From: Variovorax sp. J2L1-78 | GTDB taxonomy: Bacteria; Pseudomonadota; Gammaproteobacteria; Burkholderiales; Burkholderiaceae_C | Direction of reading: 5' to 3' | DNA length: 64,000 nucleotides | NCBI RefSeq assembly: GCF_030317205.1 | Contig: NZ_JASZYB010000001.1 | Span: 2,294,001 to 2,358,000, forward strand | In this document: one piece after another, positions 17,367-28,334 of the stretch | Layout of the letters: each line of letters begins with the position of its first letter | How positions within the stretch are numbered: the first letter of the stretch is position 1 | Notes under the pieces: generated by a model | What the model was told of the DNA's origin: nothing | Database searches by the model: none | What the model saw: the letters and a program-made list of their open reading frames with translations, nothing else | Translations under genes and position numbers: made by a program

Positions 17367-18110
17367 TCAAGACGGCGCTTCGCCGGGCGCCACCGAAGCG
17401 CCCTGGATGCCATGCCGCGCGAGTGCGTCTGCGACGAAGCCCGTGGCCTTCATGTCTTCCACGAAGGCGCGAAGCACGGCTGCGGCCTCGCTGCCCCGTG
17501 ACTTCGGCAGCCCCATCGCCTGCTGGATCACCATGAAGCGACCCGGCAGCAACCGCAGGCCCGCATGCTTCTGGGCATCGGCTTCGAGTTGCTGCCTGAC
17601 GCCGGCGGCCACGTCGAGCGCCTGTTCGAGAAAGGTCTGCACCACGGTGGGAGAACTCGGCGCCCGCACGATCTGCGCGTGCTTCACTTCGCGCGTGAGG
17701 TACAGGTCGTAGGCGCTGCCCTTGCCGACCACGATGCGGTGGCCCGCGCGGTCGACGTCTTCGTTGGCCTTCAGGGGCGAGTCCTCGCGCACCAGGTAGC
17801 TGCCTTCGATGAGCACATAGGCCTGCGTGAAGGCGATCTGCGCGCCGCGGACCGGGTCGATCGCAAAGAAGCCGATGTCCGCTTGCTCCTCGGCGACCGC
17901 CTCGACCGACTTGCCCGCCGTGTCGAACACGACCAGCTCGAGGCCCACACCCAGCCGCTCGGCGAAGGCGCGGGCCAGATCGACCGAGACGCCGCCCGGC
18001 GCGCCCGAGGTCTTGTCCGTGTTCGCCAGGATGGGGTTGCCCAGGTTGATGGAGGCCCGCAGCACGCCGTGCGGTGCCAACGCCTGGAGGACGGCGGGGT
18101 CGAGGGTCAT
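17367..18110 (-). CDS. family 3 solute-binding-like protein without a signal peptide
   Basis: The product has 247 residues and resembles polar amino-acid ABC receptors (SBP_bac_3): LRASINLGNPILA, GVSVDLARAFAERLGV, ADIGFFAIDP and FTQAYVLIEGSYLV. The start is well fixed by CAGGAACCGCC directly before the ATG at 18110, yet the protein begins MTLDPAVLQALAPHG with no leader or lipobox. It is therefore probably cytoplasmic, where such folds can act as ligand sensors or enzymes. No transporter partner adjoins it; the purine BMP gene lies upstream across a terminator. Confidence 0.75.
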   Translation of the reverse strand: MTLDPAVLQALAPHGVLRASINLGNPILANTDKTSGAPGGVSVDLARAFAERLGVGLELVVFDTAGKSVEAVAEEQADIGFFAIDPVRGAQIAFTQAYVLIEGSYLVREDSPLKANEDVDRAGHRIVVGKGSAYDLYLTREVKHAQIVRAPSSPTVVQTFLEQALDVAAGVRQQLEADAQKHAGLRLLPGRFMVIQQAMGLPKSRGSEAAAVLRAFVEDMKATGFVADALARHGIQGASVAPGEAPS

Positions 18111-18180
18111 GGCGGTTCCTGGTCAGGGGGTGAGAATGCAGCGGATCGTCTCGGTTGGCGCAGCTTAATGGACCGACGCC

Positions 18181-18206
18181 AAAAGCAAAAACCGCCCGAA
18201 GGCGGT
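18181..18206 (-). terminator. rho-independent terminator of the BMP/purine importer operon
   Basis: On the minus strand ACCGCC-TTCG-GGCGGT forms a perfect six-pair stem closed by a stable TTCG tetraloop. TTTTGCTTTT follows. It starts 21 bases after the BMP stop codon and should end the importer transcript. Confidence 0.88.
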
Positions 18207-18227
18207 CTTCTGGGGACGCAGAGCGCC

Positions 18228-19397
18228 TTACTTCTTGTCGCCGCCCGGCACCTTGCCTTCGACGCCCTTGACGTAGAAGTTCACGCCCGAGAGGAACTTG
18301 TCGTCGGCCACCGCGCCGGCGGCGATCAGTTCCTTGCCGTCCTGGCCGACGATCGGGCCCTTCCAGATGGAATACGAGCCGTCCTTCAGGCCGGCCTTGA
18401 CGGTCTCGACCTTGGTCTTGATGTCGGCCGGCACGTCGTCGGCGATCGACACGATGTCGATGGCGCCTTCCTTCACGCCCCACCAGCTCGCGCCGGTCGC
18501 CCACTTGCCCTCGAGCGCGTCCTTGGTGGCCTTGATGTAGTACGGGCCCCAGTTGATGACGGCCGATGCCAGGTGGGCCTTCGGGCCGTAGGCCGTCATG
18601 TCCGAATCCCAGCCGAAGGCGCGCTTGCCCTTTTCCTGGGCGGTCTTGAGCACGGCCGGCGAGTCGGTGTTCTGGAACAGCACGTCAGCGCCGCCGTTGA
18701 TCAGCGCGGTGGCCGCTTCGGTTTCCTTCGGCGGGCTGAACCATTCGTTGACCCACACCACCTTGGTCGTGATCTTCGGGTTGACCGACTGCGCACCCAG
18801 CGTGAAGCTGTTGATGTTGCGCAGCACTTCGGGGATCGGCACCGAGCCGACCACGCCCAGCGTGTTCGACTTGGTCATCGAGCCGGCGATGATGCCGGCC
18901 ATGTACGCGCCTTCGTAGGTGCGGCTGTCGTAGGTGCGCAGGTTCTCGGCCGTCTTGTAGCCGGTGGCATGCTCGAACTTGATCTCCTTGTTGTCGGCGG
19001 CGACCTTCAGCATCGGCTCCATGTAGCCGAAGGTGGTGCCGAAGATCAGCTTGTTGCCCTGGCCCACCAGGTCGCGGAACACGCGCTCGGCATCGGCCGA
19101 TTCGGGCACGCTCTCGACGAACGTCGTCTTGACCTTGTCGCCGAATTCCTTTTCGAGCGCCTTGCGGCCGTTGTCGTGCGCGAAGGACCAGCCGCCGTCG
19201 CCCACCGGGCCGACGTAGGCGAATGCGATGTTCAGCGGCGCGGCCGGCGCAGGCGCCGCAGCAGCGGCCGGTGCGGGTGCGGGCGCTGCAGCCGGTGCCG
19301 CCGCTTCTTCCTTCTTGCCGCAGCCGATGAGGGCAGCGGATGCGACGGCCGTGAGGGCAGCCAGCTTGAGCACGGAGCGCTTGTTCATATCATTCAT
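18228..19397 (-). CDS. BMP-family lipoprotein, purine/nucleoside ABC transporter substrate-binding protein
   Basis: The product has 389 residues. The lipoprotein signal ends ALIGC, followed by an Ala/Pro-rich linker (about residues 30-55) and the Bmp/PnrA fold: NIAFAYVGPVGDGGW, FGYMEPMLKVA, YEGAYMAGIIAG and SVPIPEVLRNINSFTLG. It should be anchored in the periplasm and deliver purines or nucleosides to the two permeases and ATPase encoded upstream on the same strand. The ATG at 19397 (MNDMNKRS) has AGGAT upstream; an internal ATG three codons later is possible. A clean terminator follows. Confidence 0.9.
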   Translation of the reverse strand: MNDMNKRSVLKLAALTAVASAALIGCGKKEEAAAPAAAPAPAPAAAAAPAPAAPLNIAFAYVGPVGDGGWSFAHDNGRKALEKEFGDKVKTTFVESVPESADAERVFRDLVGQGNKLIFGTTFGYMEPMLKVAADNKEIKFEHATGYKTAENLRTYDSRTYEGAYMAGIIAGSMTKSNTLGVVGSVPIPEVLRNINSFTLGAQSVNPKITTKVVWVNEWFSPPKETEAATALINGGADVLFQNTDSPAVLKTAQEKGKRAFGWDSDMTAYGPKAHLASAVINWGPYYIKATKDALEGKWATGASWWGVKEGAIDIVSIADDVPADIKTKVETVKAGLKDGSYSIWKGPIVGQDGKELIAAGAVADDKFLSGVNFYVKGVEGKVPGGDKK

Positions 19398-19453
19398 TTT
19401 TCGGGATCCTCGAAGGACAGGTTGGCGGAAACAGGAACGGGAAGCAAAAGGGA

Positions 19454-20374
19454 TTATGAGCCGGGGTAGAACGGCTTTCCAATGGACGCCGGCATGTTGA
19501 TACGGATGAACGCGGGGTTGCGCGAGATCAGCGCCAGCACCACGATCGGCGCGATGTACTGCAGCATGCTGAGGAACTGGCTGGGCACATCGACCCCGGT
19601 GCTCTGCAGGTGGAAGCCCAGCATCGACACGCCGCCGAACAGGTAGGCGCCCAGCAGCACGCGCACCGGCCGCCAGGTGGCGAAGGTCGTGAGCGCCAGG
19701 GCGATCCAGCCGCGGCCGGCCACCATGCCTTCGACCCACAGTGGCGTGTAGACCGTCGACAGGTAAGCGCCCGACAGGCCGCACAACGCGCCGCCCGCGA
19801 CCACCGCCATGAAGCGGATGCGCCGCACCGGGTAGCCCAGCGCATGCGCCGATTCCGGCGACTCGCCCACCGATCGCAACACCAGGCCGGCACGCGTGCG
19901 GTAGAGGAACCAGATCAGGCCGACGGTGAGCGCCACGGCGAAGTACACCATCGGGTGGTGCCGGAAGAACGCCGGGCCGAGCAACGGAATGTCGGCCAGC
20001 TTCGGGATCGCATAGGACACGCTCTCGGGCAGCTTGGCTTGCACGAAGCCGATGCCGACGAAGGCCGAGAAGCCCACGCCGAACAGGCTGAGCGCCAGCC
20101 CAGTCGCGTACTGGTTGGTGTTGAGCCAGATCACCAGCACGCCGAAGATGGCCGCCAGCGCGGCACCGGCTGCCATGCCGGCCAGGAAGCCGAGCCAGGG
20201 GTTGTGCGTGACCACCACGGTCGCGAAACCGGCGATGGCGGCGCAGAGCATCATGCCCTCGGCGCCGAGGTTGACGATGCCGGCCTTCTCGTTGATGAGC
20301 AGACCGAGTGCGGCGATGGCGAGCACGGTGCCGGCGCTGAGCGCCGAGCCGACGAGCAATGCGTACGAATCCAT
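19454..20374 (-). CDS. ABC transporter permease, BMP/purine type (second subunit)
   Basis: The product has 306 residues of mostly transmembrane sequence. It contains the BPD_transp_2 signature: ALGLLINEKAGIVNLGAEGMM near the N-terminus and RTRAGLVLRSVGESPESAHALGY as the cytoplasmic coupling loop. It forms the inner-membrane channel together with the longer permease. Its ATG overlaps the stop of that gene as TGATG, a sign of coupling. Confidence 0.9.
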   Translation of the reverse strand: MDSYALLVGSALSAGTVLAIAALGLLINEKAGIVNLGAEGMMLCAAIAGFATVVVTHNPWLGFLAGMAAGAALAAIFGVLVIWLNTNQYATGLALSLFGVGFSAFVGIGFVQAKLPESVSYAIPKLADIPLLGPAFFRHHPMVYFAVALTVGLIWFLYRTRAGLVLRSVGESPESAHALGYPVRRIRFMAVVAGGALCGLSGAYLSTVYTPLWVEGMVAGRGWIALALTTFATWRPVRVLLGAYLFGGVSMLGFHLQSTGVDVPSQFLSMLQYIAPIVVLALISRNPAFIRINMPASIGKPFYPGS

Positions 20375-21525
20375 CAGACAGTCCCCTCGGTGGTTCTGGC
20401 GACCGGTGCGGTCAACGGCGTGCTGGCCTGCAGCGACGACGTGCTCGCCACGGCGGGCACGGCCTTGACCGCGGTCTTGCGGCGGATGCGGTAGGCAATC
20501 AGCGTGTCGCAGGCCAGCAGCGAGAACAGCAGCAGCCCCTGGAACACGCCGGTGAGCGACTTGGGCAGGCCCAGGCGCGACTGCGCCAGTTCGCCGCCGA
20601 TGTAGAACATGCTCATCAGGACGGCCGAGAAGATCATGCCCACCGGATGCAGCCGCCCGACGAAGGCCACGATGATGGCCGCGAAGCCGTAGCCGGCCGG
20701 CACGTAGGGCGTGAGCTGGCCGATGGGGCCGGCGGCTTCGAGCGCGCCCGCCAGGCCCGCCGCACCGCCCGAGGTCAGCAGCGCGATCCACACCGCCCGG
20801 CGCGACGAGAAGCCGGCGTAGCGAGCGGCGGCCGGCGCGAGGCCGCCGACCTGCTGCGCGAAGCCCGCCCGCGTGCGGAACAGGAAGATCCACAGCGCGC
20901 CCGCGCCGACCAGCGCGACGATCAGCCCGATGCTCACGCGCGAACCCTTGATGAGCCGCGGGATCTGCGTGACCGCGTCGAAGGTCTTGGTCTGCGGGAA
21001 GTTGTAGCCCATCGGGTCCTTCCATGGCCCGTAGACCATGTAGCCCAGCAGCAGCGTCGCGACGTACACCAGCATCAGGCTCACGAGAATCTCGTTGGCG
21101 TTGAAGGTGTCGCGCAGGAAGGCGACGATGCCCGCCCACACCATGCCGCCCAGGATGCCGGCCATCAGGATCGGCAGCACGATCCACGGGCCGGTGCCCT
21201 TGTCGGCCAGCAGCGCCACGCCGCCCGCCGCGATGGCGCCCATCACGAACTGCCCTTCGGCGCCGATGTTCCACACGTTGGAGCGGAAGCACACCGCTAG
21301 GCCCAGCGCGATGATGAGCAGCGGCGTGGCCTTGACCATCAGCTCGCCGAGTGCATAGCCGCTCTTGATCGGCTCCCAGAAGAAGACGAGCAGGCCCTTG
21401 ACCGGGTCCTTGCCGAGCAGCGCGAAGAGCGCCACGCCGATCACCACCGTGATGACCAGCGCCAGGATCGGCGAACCGTAGCTCCAGAAGCGCGACAGCT
21501 GCGGGCGGGGTTCGAGCTTAAGCAT
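20374..21525 (-). CDS. ABC transporter permease, BMP/purine type (first subunit)
   Basis: The product has 383 residues. It has the same permease family signature as its partner (ALGLAVCFRSNVWNIGAEGQF, FRTRAGFAQQVGGLAPAAARYAG) and multiple membrane helices. The ATG at 21525 (MLKLEPR) lies inside the last codons of the ATPase gene, an eight-base overlap. A hydrophilic tail of about 35 residues follows the last helix. Confidence 0.9.
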   Translation of the reverse strand: MLKLEPRPQLSRFWSYGSPILALVITVVIGVALFALLGKDPVKGLLVFFWEPIKSGYALGELMVKATPLLIIALGLAVCFRSNVWNIGAEGQFVMGAIAAGGVALLADKGTGPWIVLPILMAGILGGMVWAGIVAFLRDTFNANEILVSLMLVYVATLLLGYMVYGPWKDPMGYNFPQTKTFDAVTQIPRLIKGSRVSIGLIVALVGAGALWIFLFRTRAGFAQQVGGLAPAAARYAGFSSRRAVWIALLTSGGAAGLAGALEAAGPIGQLTPYVPAGYGFAAIIVAFVGRLHPVGMIFSAVLMSMFYIGGELAQSRLGLPKSLTGVFQGLLLFSLLACDTLIAYRIRRKTAVKAVPAVASTSSLQASTPLTAPVARTTEGTV

Positions 21526-23050
21526 GGGCCATCTCCTGGGCGGTGGTGCGCGGTGCATCCCACAGCCCGCTCATCCATTCGCCGATCTGCGGCACGGTCG
21601 CCGCAGCCCGGTCGACCGAGGGCGACAGCCGCCCCTTGGCGATCACGTAGAGACGGTCGCTGATCTCGAACAGCTCGTCGAGCTCCTCGCTCACCACCAG
21701 CACCGCGCAGCCCGCGTCGCGCAGCGCCAGGATCTCGTTGCGGATGAGCGCCGCGGCGCCCACGTCCACGCCCCAGGTCGGCTGCGACACGATGAAGAGC
21801 TTGGGGTTGGCATCGATCTCGCGGCCGACGATGAACTTCTGCAGGTTGCCGCCCGACAGCGAGCGCGCCGCCGACTGCGGCCCGCCGGCCTTCACGTTGA
21901 AGCGGCGGATGATCTCGCTCGCATGCCTGGCGAGCTGCCCCGTGCGGATCCATCCACCGGCACCGACCGCATTGCTGCGCGTGAGCAGCATGTTGTGCGC
22001 GAGCCCGAGCGTCGGCACCGCGCCGCGGCCCAGCCGCTCTTCCGGCACGAAGTGCACGCCCAGTGCACGGCGCTTGCGCGGGCGGAAGCGCGCCGCCGCC
22101 TGGCCGAAGACCTCGATCATGGCGGGCTCGGCACGCGTGTCTTCGCCCGAGAGCGCATAGAGCAGTTCCTTCTGGCCGTTGCCCGAGACCCCCGCGATGC
22201 CGACGACCTCGCCGGCGCGCACGTCGAGCGACACGCCTTCAAGGTCGACGCCGAACTGGTCCTCGCGCGCCAGCGAGAGGCTCTTGACCCGCAGCGCCAC
22301 GGCGCCCGCTTTCAGTTCGCGGTGCTGCAACGGCGGCGGCTCGGCGCCGATCATCAGGCGCGACAGCGATTCGTTCGTTTCGTTCTGCGGGTTGCACACG
22401 CCCGTGACCTTGCCACCGCGCAGCACCGTGCAGGCGGTGCACAGCTCGCGGATCTCGTGCAGCTTGTGGCTGATGTAGAGGATGCTGCAGCCCTCGGACG
22501 CCAGCTTCTTCAGCACCACGAAGAGCTTGGTGACGGCCTGTGGCGTGAGCACCGAGGTCGGCTCGTCGAGGATCAGCAACTTGGGGTCGGTGAGCAGCGC
22601 GCGGATGATCTCCACGCGCTGCATCTCGCCGACCGACAGCGTGTGCACCGGACGCGAGGGATCGATGTCGAGCCCGTACTCGCTCGCCTTGGCCGTGATG
22701 CGCCGCGTGACCTCGGCCAGCGCCAGGTGCTTGTCGAGCCCGAGCCAGACGTTCTCGGCCACGGTCAACGTGTCGAACAGGCTGAAGTGCTGGAACACCA
22801 TGCTGATGCCCAGCGCGCGTGCCTCCTGCGGGTTGCGCACGTTCACCGCCTGGCCGTTGAACGTCACGCTGCCCTCGTCGGGCTTGACCGAGCCGTAGAT
22901 GATCTTCATCAGCGTCGACTTGCCGGCGCCGTTCTCGCCAAGGACGGCATGCGTTTCGCCCGGCTGGACGATCAGCGACACGTCGCTGTTCGCCACCACC
23001 GCCGGGTAGCGCTTTGTGATGTGCGCGAGTTGGAGTCGTGGGGTTGTCAT
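21518..23050 (-). CDS. ABC transporter ATPase with two nucleotide-binding domains
   Basis: The product has 510 residues. The first domain has Walker A GENGAGKST at 38-46, signature LSVGEMQRVEI and Walker B LLILDEPTS. The second domain is degenerate: GVSGNGQKE in place of Walker A, SLSGGNLQK signature, and FIVSQPTWGVDV in place of Walker B. This asymmetry is normal for BMP/sugar-type ATPases. It powers the importer. It is followed by the two permeases and BMP lipoprotein in one operon; the start at 23050 is ten bases after the LysR stop. Confidence 0.92.
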   Translation of the reverse strand: MTTPRLQLAHITKRYPAVVANSDVSLIVQPGETHAVLGENGAGKSTLMKIIYGSVKPDEGSVTFNGQAVNVRNPQEARALGISMVFQHFSLFDTLTVAENVWLGLDKHLALAEVTRRITAKASEYGLDIDPSRPVHTLSVGEMQRVEIIRALLTDPKLLILDEPTSVLTPQAVTKLFVVLKKLASEGCSILYISHKLHEIRELCTACTVLRGGKVTGVCNPQNETNESLSRLMIGAEPPPLQHRELKAGAVALRVKSLSLAREDQFGVDLEGVSLDVRAGEVVGIAGVSGNGQKELLYALSGEDTRAEPAMIEVFGQAAARFRPRKRRALGVHFVPEERLGRGAVPTLGLAHNMLLTRSNAVGAGGWIRTGQLARHASEIIRRFNVKAGGPQSAARSLSGGNLQKFIVGREIDANPKLFIVSQPTWGVDVGAAALIRNEILALRDAGCAVLVVSEELDELFEISDRLYVIAKGRLSPSVDRAAATVPQIGEWMSGLWDAPRTTAQEMAHA

Positions 23051-23060
23051 TCGATCGATC

Positions 23061-24017
23061 TCAATGGATGTCCTTGGCAGCACCTGCCGGCGTGCGCAGC
23101 GACGCCGCCACCGACTTGATGCGGTCCCGCAGCCAGCGCGCCGAACTCGACGCATGGGTGCGCTCGTGCCACAGCTGGTAGTACATGAGGCGCGGAAAGT
23201 CGACGGGGCAAGGCAGGATCTTCAGCGGCAGCCGCCCGGTGAAGCGCTCGCAATACTGGCGGCCGGTGGTCAGCACCAGCAAGCTCGATGCCACCATGTC
23301 CGGGATCAGCCCGAAGTGCGCGCAGCGCACCGTGATGTTGCGCTGCAGGCTCTGCGCATCGAGCATCTGGTCGATGATGCCGCGCGCGCCGGGGTGCAGC
23401 GGCGTCGGCGCGATGTGCTCGGCGGCCAGCCAGGTGCCGGCGTCCCAGCCGCGGCGCACCGCGGGGTGGTCGGCACCGACCAGCGACACGATCTCGTCGC
23501 CGAAGAGCCGCGCCATGTGCAGGTCCTCGGGCGGCTTGAGCCAGTTGCCGATGACCAGGTCGATGTGGCCGAGCGACAGGTGCGCGTGGTAGTTCGAATC
23601 CGGCGACAGCGGATGGATCTCGATGCGGCACAGCGGCGCCTGTTCCTTCACCTGCGTCACGAACATCGGCAGGAAGAGCGGGTCGAGGTAGTCGCTCGCG
23701 GCGATGCGGAAGGTGTTGGTGGCGGTCTGCGGATCGAAGCCACGCGCGTCGCTGAACAGCACCTCGGCCGAGCGCAGGATGCTCGCCGTGGGCTCGATCA
23801 TCCGCAGCGCCGCGTCGGTGGGCACCATGCCCGAGCCGGAGCGCACCAGCAGCGGGTCGCCCGACAGCTCGCGCAGCCGCTTGAGCGCGGACGACACCGC
23901 CGGCTGGTACATGCCCAGGCGGATGGCGGCGCGCGAGACGCTGCGTTCGGTCAGCACGGTGTGGAGGACCCGGATGAGGTGGAGATCGATCTTGTCGAAA
24001 AGGGCTTGGTCACGCAT
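23061..24017 (-). CDS. LysR-family regulator (NodD-like group) inside the purine locus
   Basis: The product has 318 residues. The HTH region reads DLHLIRVLHTVLTERSVSRAA with YQPAVSSALKRLRE, typical of the NodD-like LysR group. It sits between xdhB (42 bases upstream) and the ATPase gene (10 bases downstream) on the same strand, so it may be co-transcribed with the genes it controls. A role in purine-responsive control is inferred from position alone. Confidence 0.88.
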   Translation of the reverse strand: MRDQALFDKIDLHLIRVLHTVLTERSVSRAAIRLGMYQPAVSSALKRLRELSGDPLLVRSGSGMVPTDAALRMIEPTASILRSAEVLFSDARGFDPQTATNTFRIAASDYLDPLFLPMFVTQVKEQAPLCRIEIHPLSPDSNYHAHLSLGHIDLVIGNWLKPPEDLHMARLFGDEIVSLVGADHPAVRRGWDAGTWLAAEHIAPTPLHPGARGIIDQMLDAQSLQRNITVRCAHFGLIPDMVASSLLVLTTGRQYCERFTGRLPLKILPCPVDFPRLMYYQLWHERTHASSSARWLRDRIKSVAASLRTPAGAAKDIH

Positions 24018-24059
24018 GCGGCGCCACGGTGTGGGGGATGCGCAGCGTTATACCGCCGC

Positions 24060-26501
24060 TCAGGCCCCCGCCTGCACCGCCGTGATCGCATTCAGGATCG
24101 CCTCGCTGGTCGCCGGTGCGCGCAGCGGCGGGTCGACCCGGTGATCGCCGGCCGCCGACACCGCGTCGCGGATCGCGAAGAAGACCGAGAACGGCAGCAG
24201 CAGGGGCGGTTCGCCCACGGCCTTGCTGCGGTGGATGGAGTCCTCGAAGTTCGGCCCTTCGAACAGCTTGACGTTGAAGACCGGCGGGCAGTCGTTGGCC
24301 GTCGGGATCTTGTAGGTGCTCGGCGCGTGCGTCGTCAGCTTGCCGCTCTGCGGATGCCACACCAGTTCTTCGGTGGTGAGCCACCCCATGCCCTGGATGA
24401 AGGCGCCCTCGACCTGTCCGATGTCGATGGCCGGGTTGAGCGACTTGCCGGCATCGTGCAGGATGTCGGCGCGCAGCAGCTTCCATTCGCCGGTCAGCGT
24501 GTCGACGACGACCTCGCTCACCGCCGCGCCGTAGGCGTAGTAGTAGAACGGCCGGCCCTTGAGCGTGTCGCGGTCCCAGCTGAGGCCGGGCGTCGAATAG
24601 AAGCCGTCGGACCACAGCTGCACGCGGTCGAGGTAGGCCTCGCCCACCAGCGTCGCGAAGCCCAGGGTGCGGCCGTTGACCTCGACCTTGTCGTTGGCGA
24701 AGCGCACGTCGGCCGCATCGCCGCCGTGGCGCGCGGCGGCACAGGCCGCGAGACGTTCGCGAATGCGGCGTGCCGCATCCTGCGCGGCCTTGCCGTTCAG
24801 GTCGGCACCGGTCGACGCGGCCGTGGCCGAGGTGTTCGCAACCTTGGTCGTGTCGGTGGCCGTGGCGCGCACGCACTCGAAGCTCACGCCCAGCTCGTGC
24901 GCCACCACCTGCGCGACCTTGGTGTTCAGGCCCTGGCCCATCTCGGTGCCGCCATGGTTCACCAGCACCGAGCCGTCGTTGTAGACATGCACCAGCGCAC
25001 CGGCCTGGTTGAAGTGCGGCACGTTGAAGGAGATGCCGAACTTCAGCGGCGCCAGCGCGATGCCGCGCTTGAGCACGGGGCTGCGCGCGTTGTAGGCCGC
25101 GATGGCGTCGCGCCGCGCGCGGTAGTCGCTGCTGGCCTCGAGTTCGCCCACCAGTTCGTGGACGATGTTGTCGGTCACGACCTGGGCGTAGGGCGTGACG
25201 TTGCGCTCGTCCTTGCCGTAGAAGTTGATGCGCCGCACCTCGAGCGGGTCGCGGCCCAGCCGGCGCGCCACGGTGTCGAGGATGTTCTCCACCGCGATCG
25301 CGCCCTGCGGCCCGCCGAAGCCGCGGAAGGCCGTGTTGCTCTGGGTGTTGGTCTTGCCCGAATAGCCATGGATCGCGACCTCGGGCATCCAGTAGGCGTT
25401 GTCGAAGTGGCACAGCGCGCGGGTCATCACCGGCCCCGAGAGGTCGGCCGAATGGCCGGCGCGCGTGACCATGGTGATCTCCGCGCCGAGCAGCCGGCCT
25501 TCGTCGTCGTAGCCGACCTCGTAGTCGTACCAGAAGCAGTGGCGCCGGCCGGTGACCAGGAAGTCGTCGTCGCGGTCCAGCCGCAACTTGACCGGGCGCT
25601 TGAGCTTGGCCGCCGCCACCGCCGCCACGCAGGCGAACAGGCCCGACTGCGATTCCTTGCCGCCGAATCCGCCGCCCATGCGCCGGCATTCGACATGCAC
25701 CTCGTTGGCGTTGAGGTGCAGCGCGTGCGACACCAGGTGCTGCATCTCGGTCGGGTGCTGGGTCGAGCAGTGCACGTGCATGCCGCCGCCCTCCTTCGGG
25801 ATGGCGTAGCTGATCTGGCCTTCCAGGTAGAACTGCTCCTGGCCGCCGACCTCCAGCGTGTCCTTCAGCCGGTGCGGCGCGGCGGCGATGGCCGCGCGCA
25901 CCGCCGCCTGCTCGTCGCCGCCCGGCGTGCTCTCGCTGCGCACCAGGTGCATCGGCGGCACCACGTACTGGCCCTTGGCGTGCGCGTCCTGCGGCGTCAG
26001 CACCGGCGGGGCGGCCTCGATCGTCAGCACCTCCTTGGCGCGTGCGGCGACGCGGCGGGCCACCTCGCGGGTCTGCGCGATCACGGCGAACACCGGCTGG
26101 CCGAGGTAGCGGATCTCACCGCTGCAGAGGATGGGGTCGTCGTGGACGATCGAACCGCAGTCGTTGCTGCCCGGGATGTCCTCGGCCGACAGCACCGCCA
26201 CCACGCCGGGCAGGGCGCGCAGCACATCGAGGTCCATGCTCTTGAGAACGCCGTTGGCCACCGGCGACAGGCCCAGCGCGCCATGCAGCGTGCCGCGCAA
26301 CTCGGGGATGTCGTCGATGTAGGTGGCCTCGCCGGCCACGTGCAGCGCCGCCGATTCGTGCGGCCGGCTGATGCCGACGCGCGCCCCGCCGTCCTGCGCC
26401 TTGGCCTCAGCCCCGCGGTCGATGCGTGCGGCGATGTTGGCCTGGTAGTCGGCGAAGGGCTCCACGGGTTGGAGCAGCGCGATGTCGATGGGCTTGTTCA
26501 T
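24060..26501 (-). CDS. xdhB: xanthine dehydrogenase molybdopterin-binding subunit
   Basis: The product has 813 residues, the usual XdhB length. GGGFGGKE and AFRGFGGPQG are molybdopterin motifs and the catalytic Glu is E764 in AVGEPPLLL. It oxidises hypoxanthine and xanthine at the molybdenum centre. The ATG at 26501 lies one base after the xdhA stop. No xdhC (sulfurase-loading chaperone) is seen within the window. Confidence 0.93.
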   Translation of the reverse strand: MNKPIDIALLQPVEPFADYQANIAARIDRGAEAKAQDGGARVGISRPHESAALHVAGEATYIDDIPELRGTLHGALGLSPVANGVLKSMDLDVLRALPGVVAVLSAEDIPGSNDCGSIVHDDPILCSGEIRYLGQPVFAVIAQTREVARRVAARAKEVLTIEAAPPVLTPQDAHAKGQYVVPPMHLVRSESTPGGDEQAAVRAAIAAAPHRLKDTLEVGGQEQFYLEGQISYAIPKEGGGMHVHCSTQHPTEMQHLVSHALHLNANEVHVECRRMGGGFGGKESQSGLFACVAAVAAAKLKRPVKLRLDRDDDFLVTGRRHCFWYDYEVGYDDEGRLLGAEITMVTRAGHSADLSGPVMTRALCHFDNAYWMPEVAIHGYSGKTNTQSNTAFRGFGGPQGAIAVENILDTVARRLGRDPLEVRRINFYGKDERNVTPYAQVVTDNIVHELVGELEASSDYRARRDAIAAYNARSPVLKRGIALAPLKFGISFNVPHFNQAGALVHVYNDGSVLVNHGGTEMGQGLNTKVAQVVAHELGVSFECVRATATDTTKVANTSATAASTGADLNGKAAQDAARRIRERLAACAAARHGGDAADVRFANDKVEVNGRTLGFATLVGEAYLDRVQLWSDGFYSTPGLSWDRDTLKGRPFYYYAYGAAVSEVVVDTLTGEWKLLRADILHDAGKSLNPAIDIGQVEGAFIQGMGWLTTEELVWHPQSGKLTTHAPSTYKIPTANDCPPVFNVKLFEGPNFEDSIHRSKAVGEPPLLLPFSVFFAIRDAVSAAGDHRVDPPLRAPATSEAILNAITAVQAGA

Positions 26502-26502
26502 G

Positions 26503-28104
<1,602 letters not shown>

Positions 28105-28164
28105 GTTCGCTGGCTGGCTCGTTCTTTGTTGGGGGCGGCATCCGCCGACACTGGAACTTAAGGG

Positions 28165-28229
28165 CTGGGTGGACCGCATTCATACCACTGCGCCGATAGT
28201 GCCTATACAGGTGCGGCGGGTCCGCCCAG
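28165..28229. promoter_or_regulatory. spaced inverted repeat in the xdhA-araC divergent region
   Basis: CTGGGTGGACC at 28165-28175 and GGTCCGCCCAG at 28219-28229 are inverted arms with one mismatch, 43 bases apart. Between them lies a shorter imperfect dyad, CACT-N8-AGTG at 28186-28202. The 230-base gap between xdhA and the AraC gene otherwise holds no gene. The repeat could be an operator for xdh, for araC, or for both. Confidence 0.4.
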
Positions 28230-28334
28230 ATGCCACGTCCGGGGCCGGTGGAGGCAGAGCAATTGTCGCGCCATGCGCCACCTCGCCCGGCGAGGGCGTC
28301 CTCCTAGAATGGCTTTTCTCGCTCCCTGGCCGCC

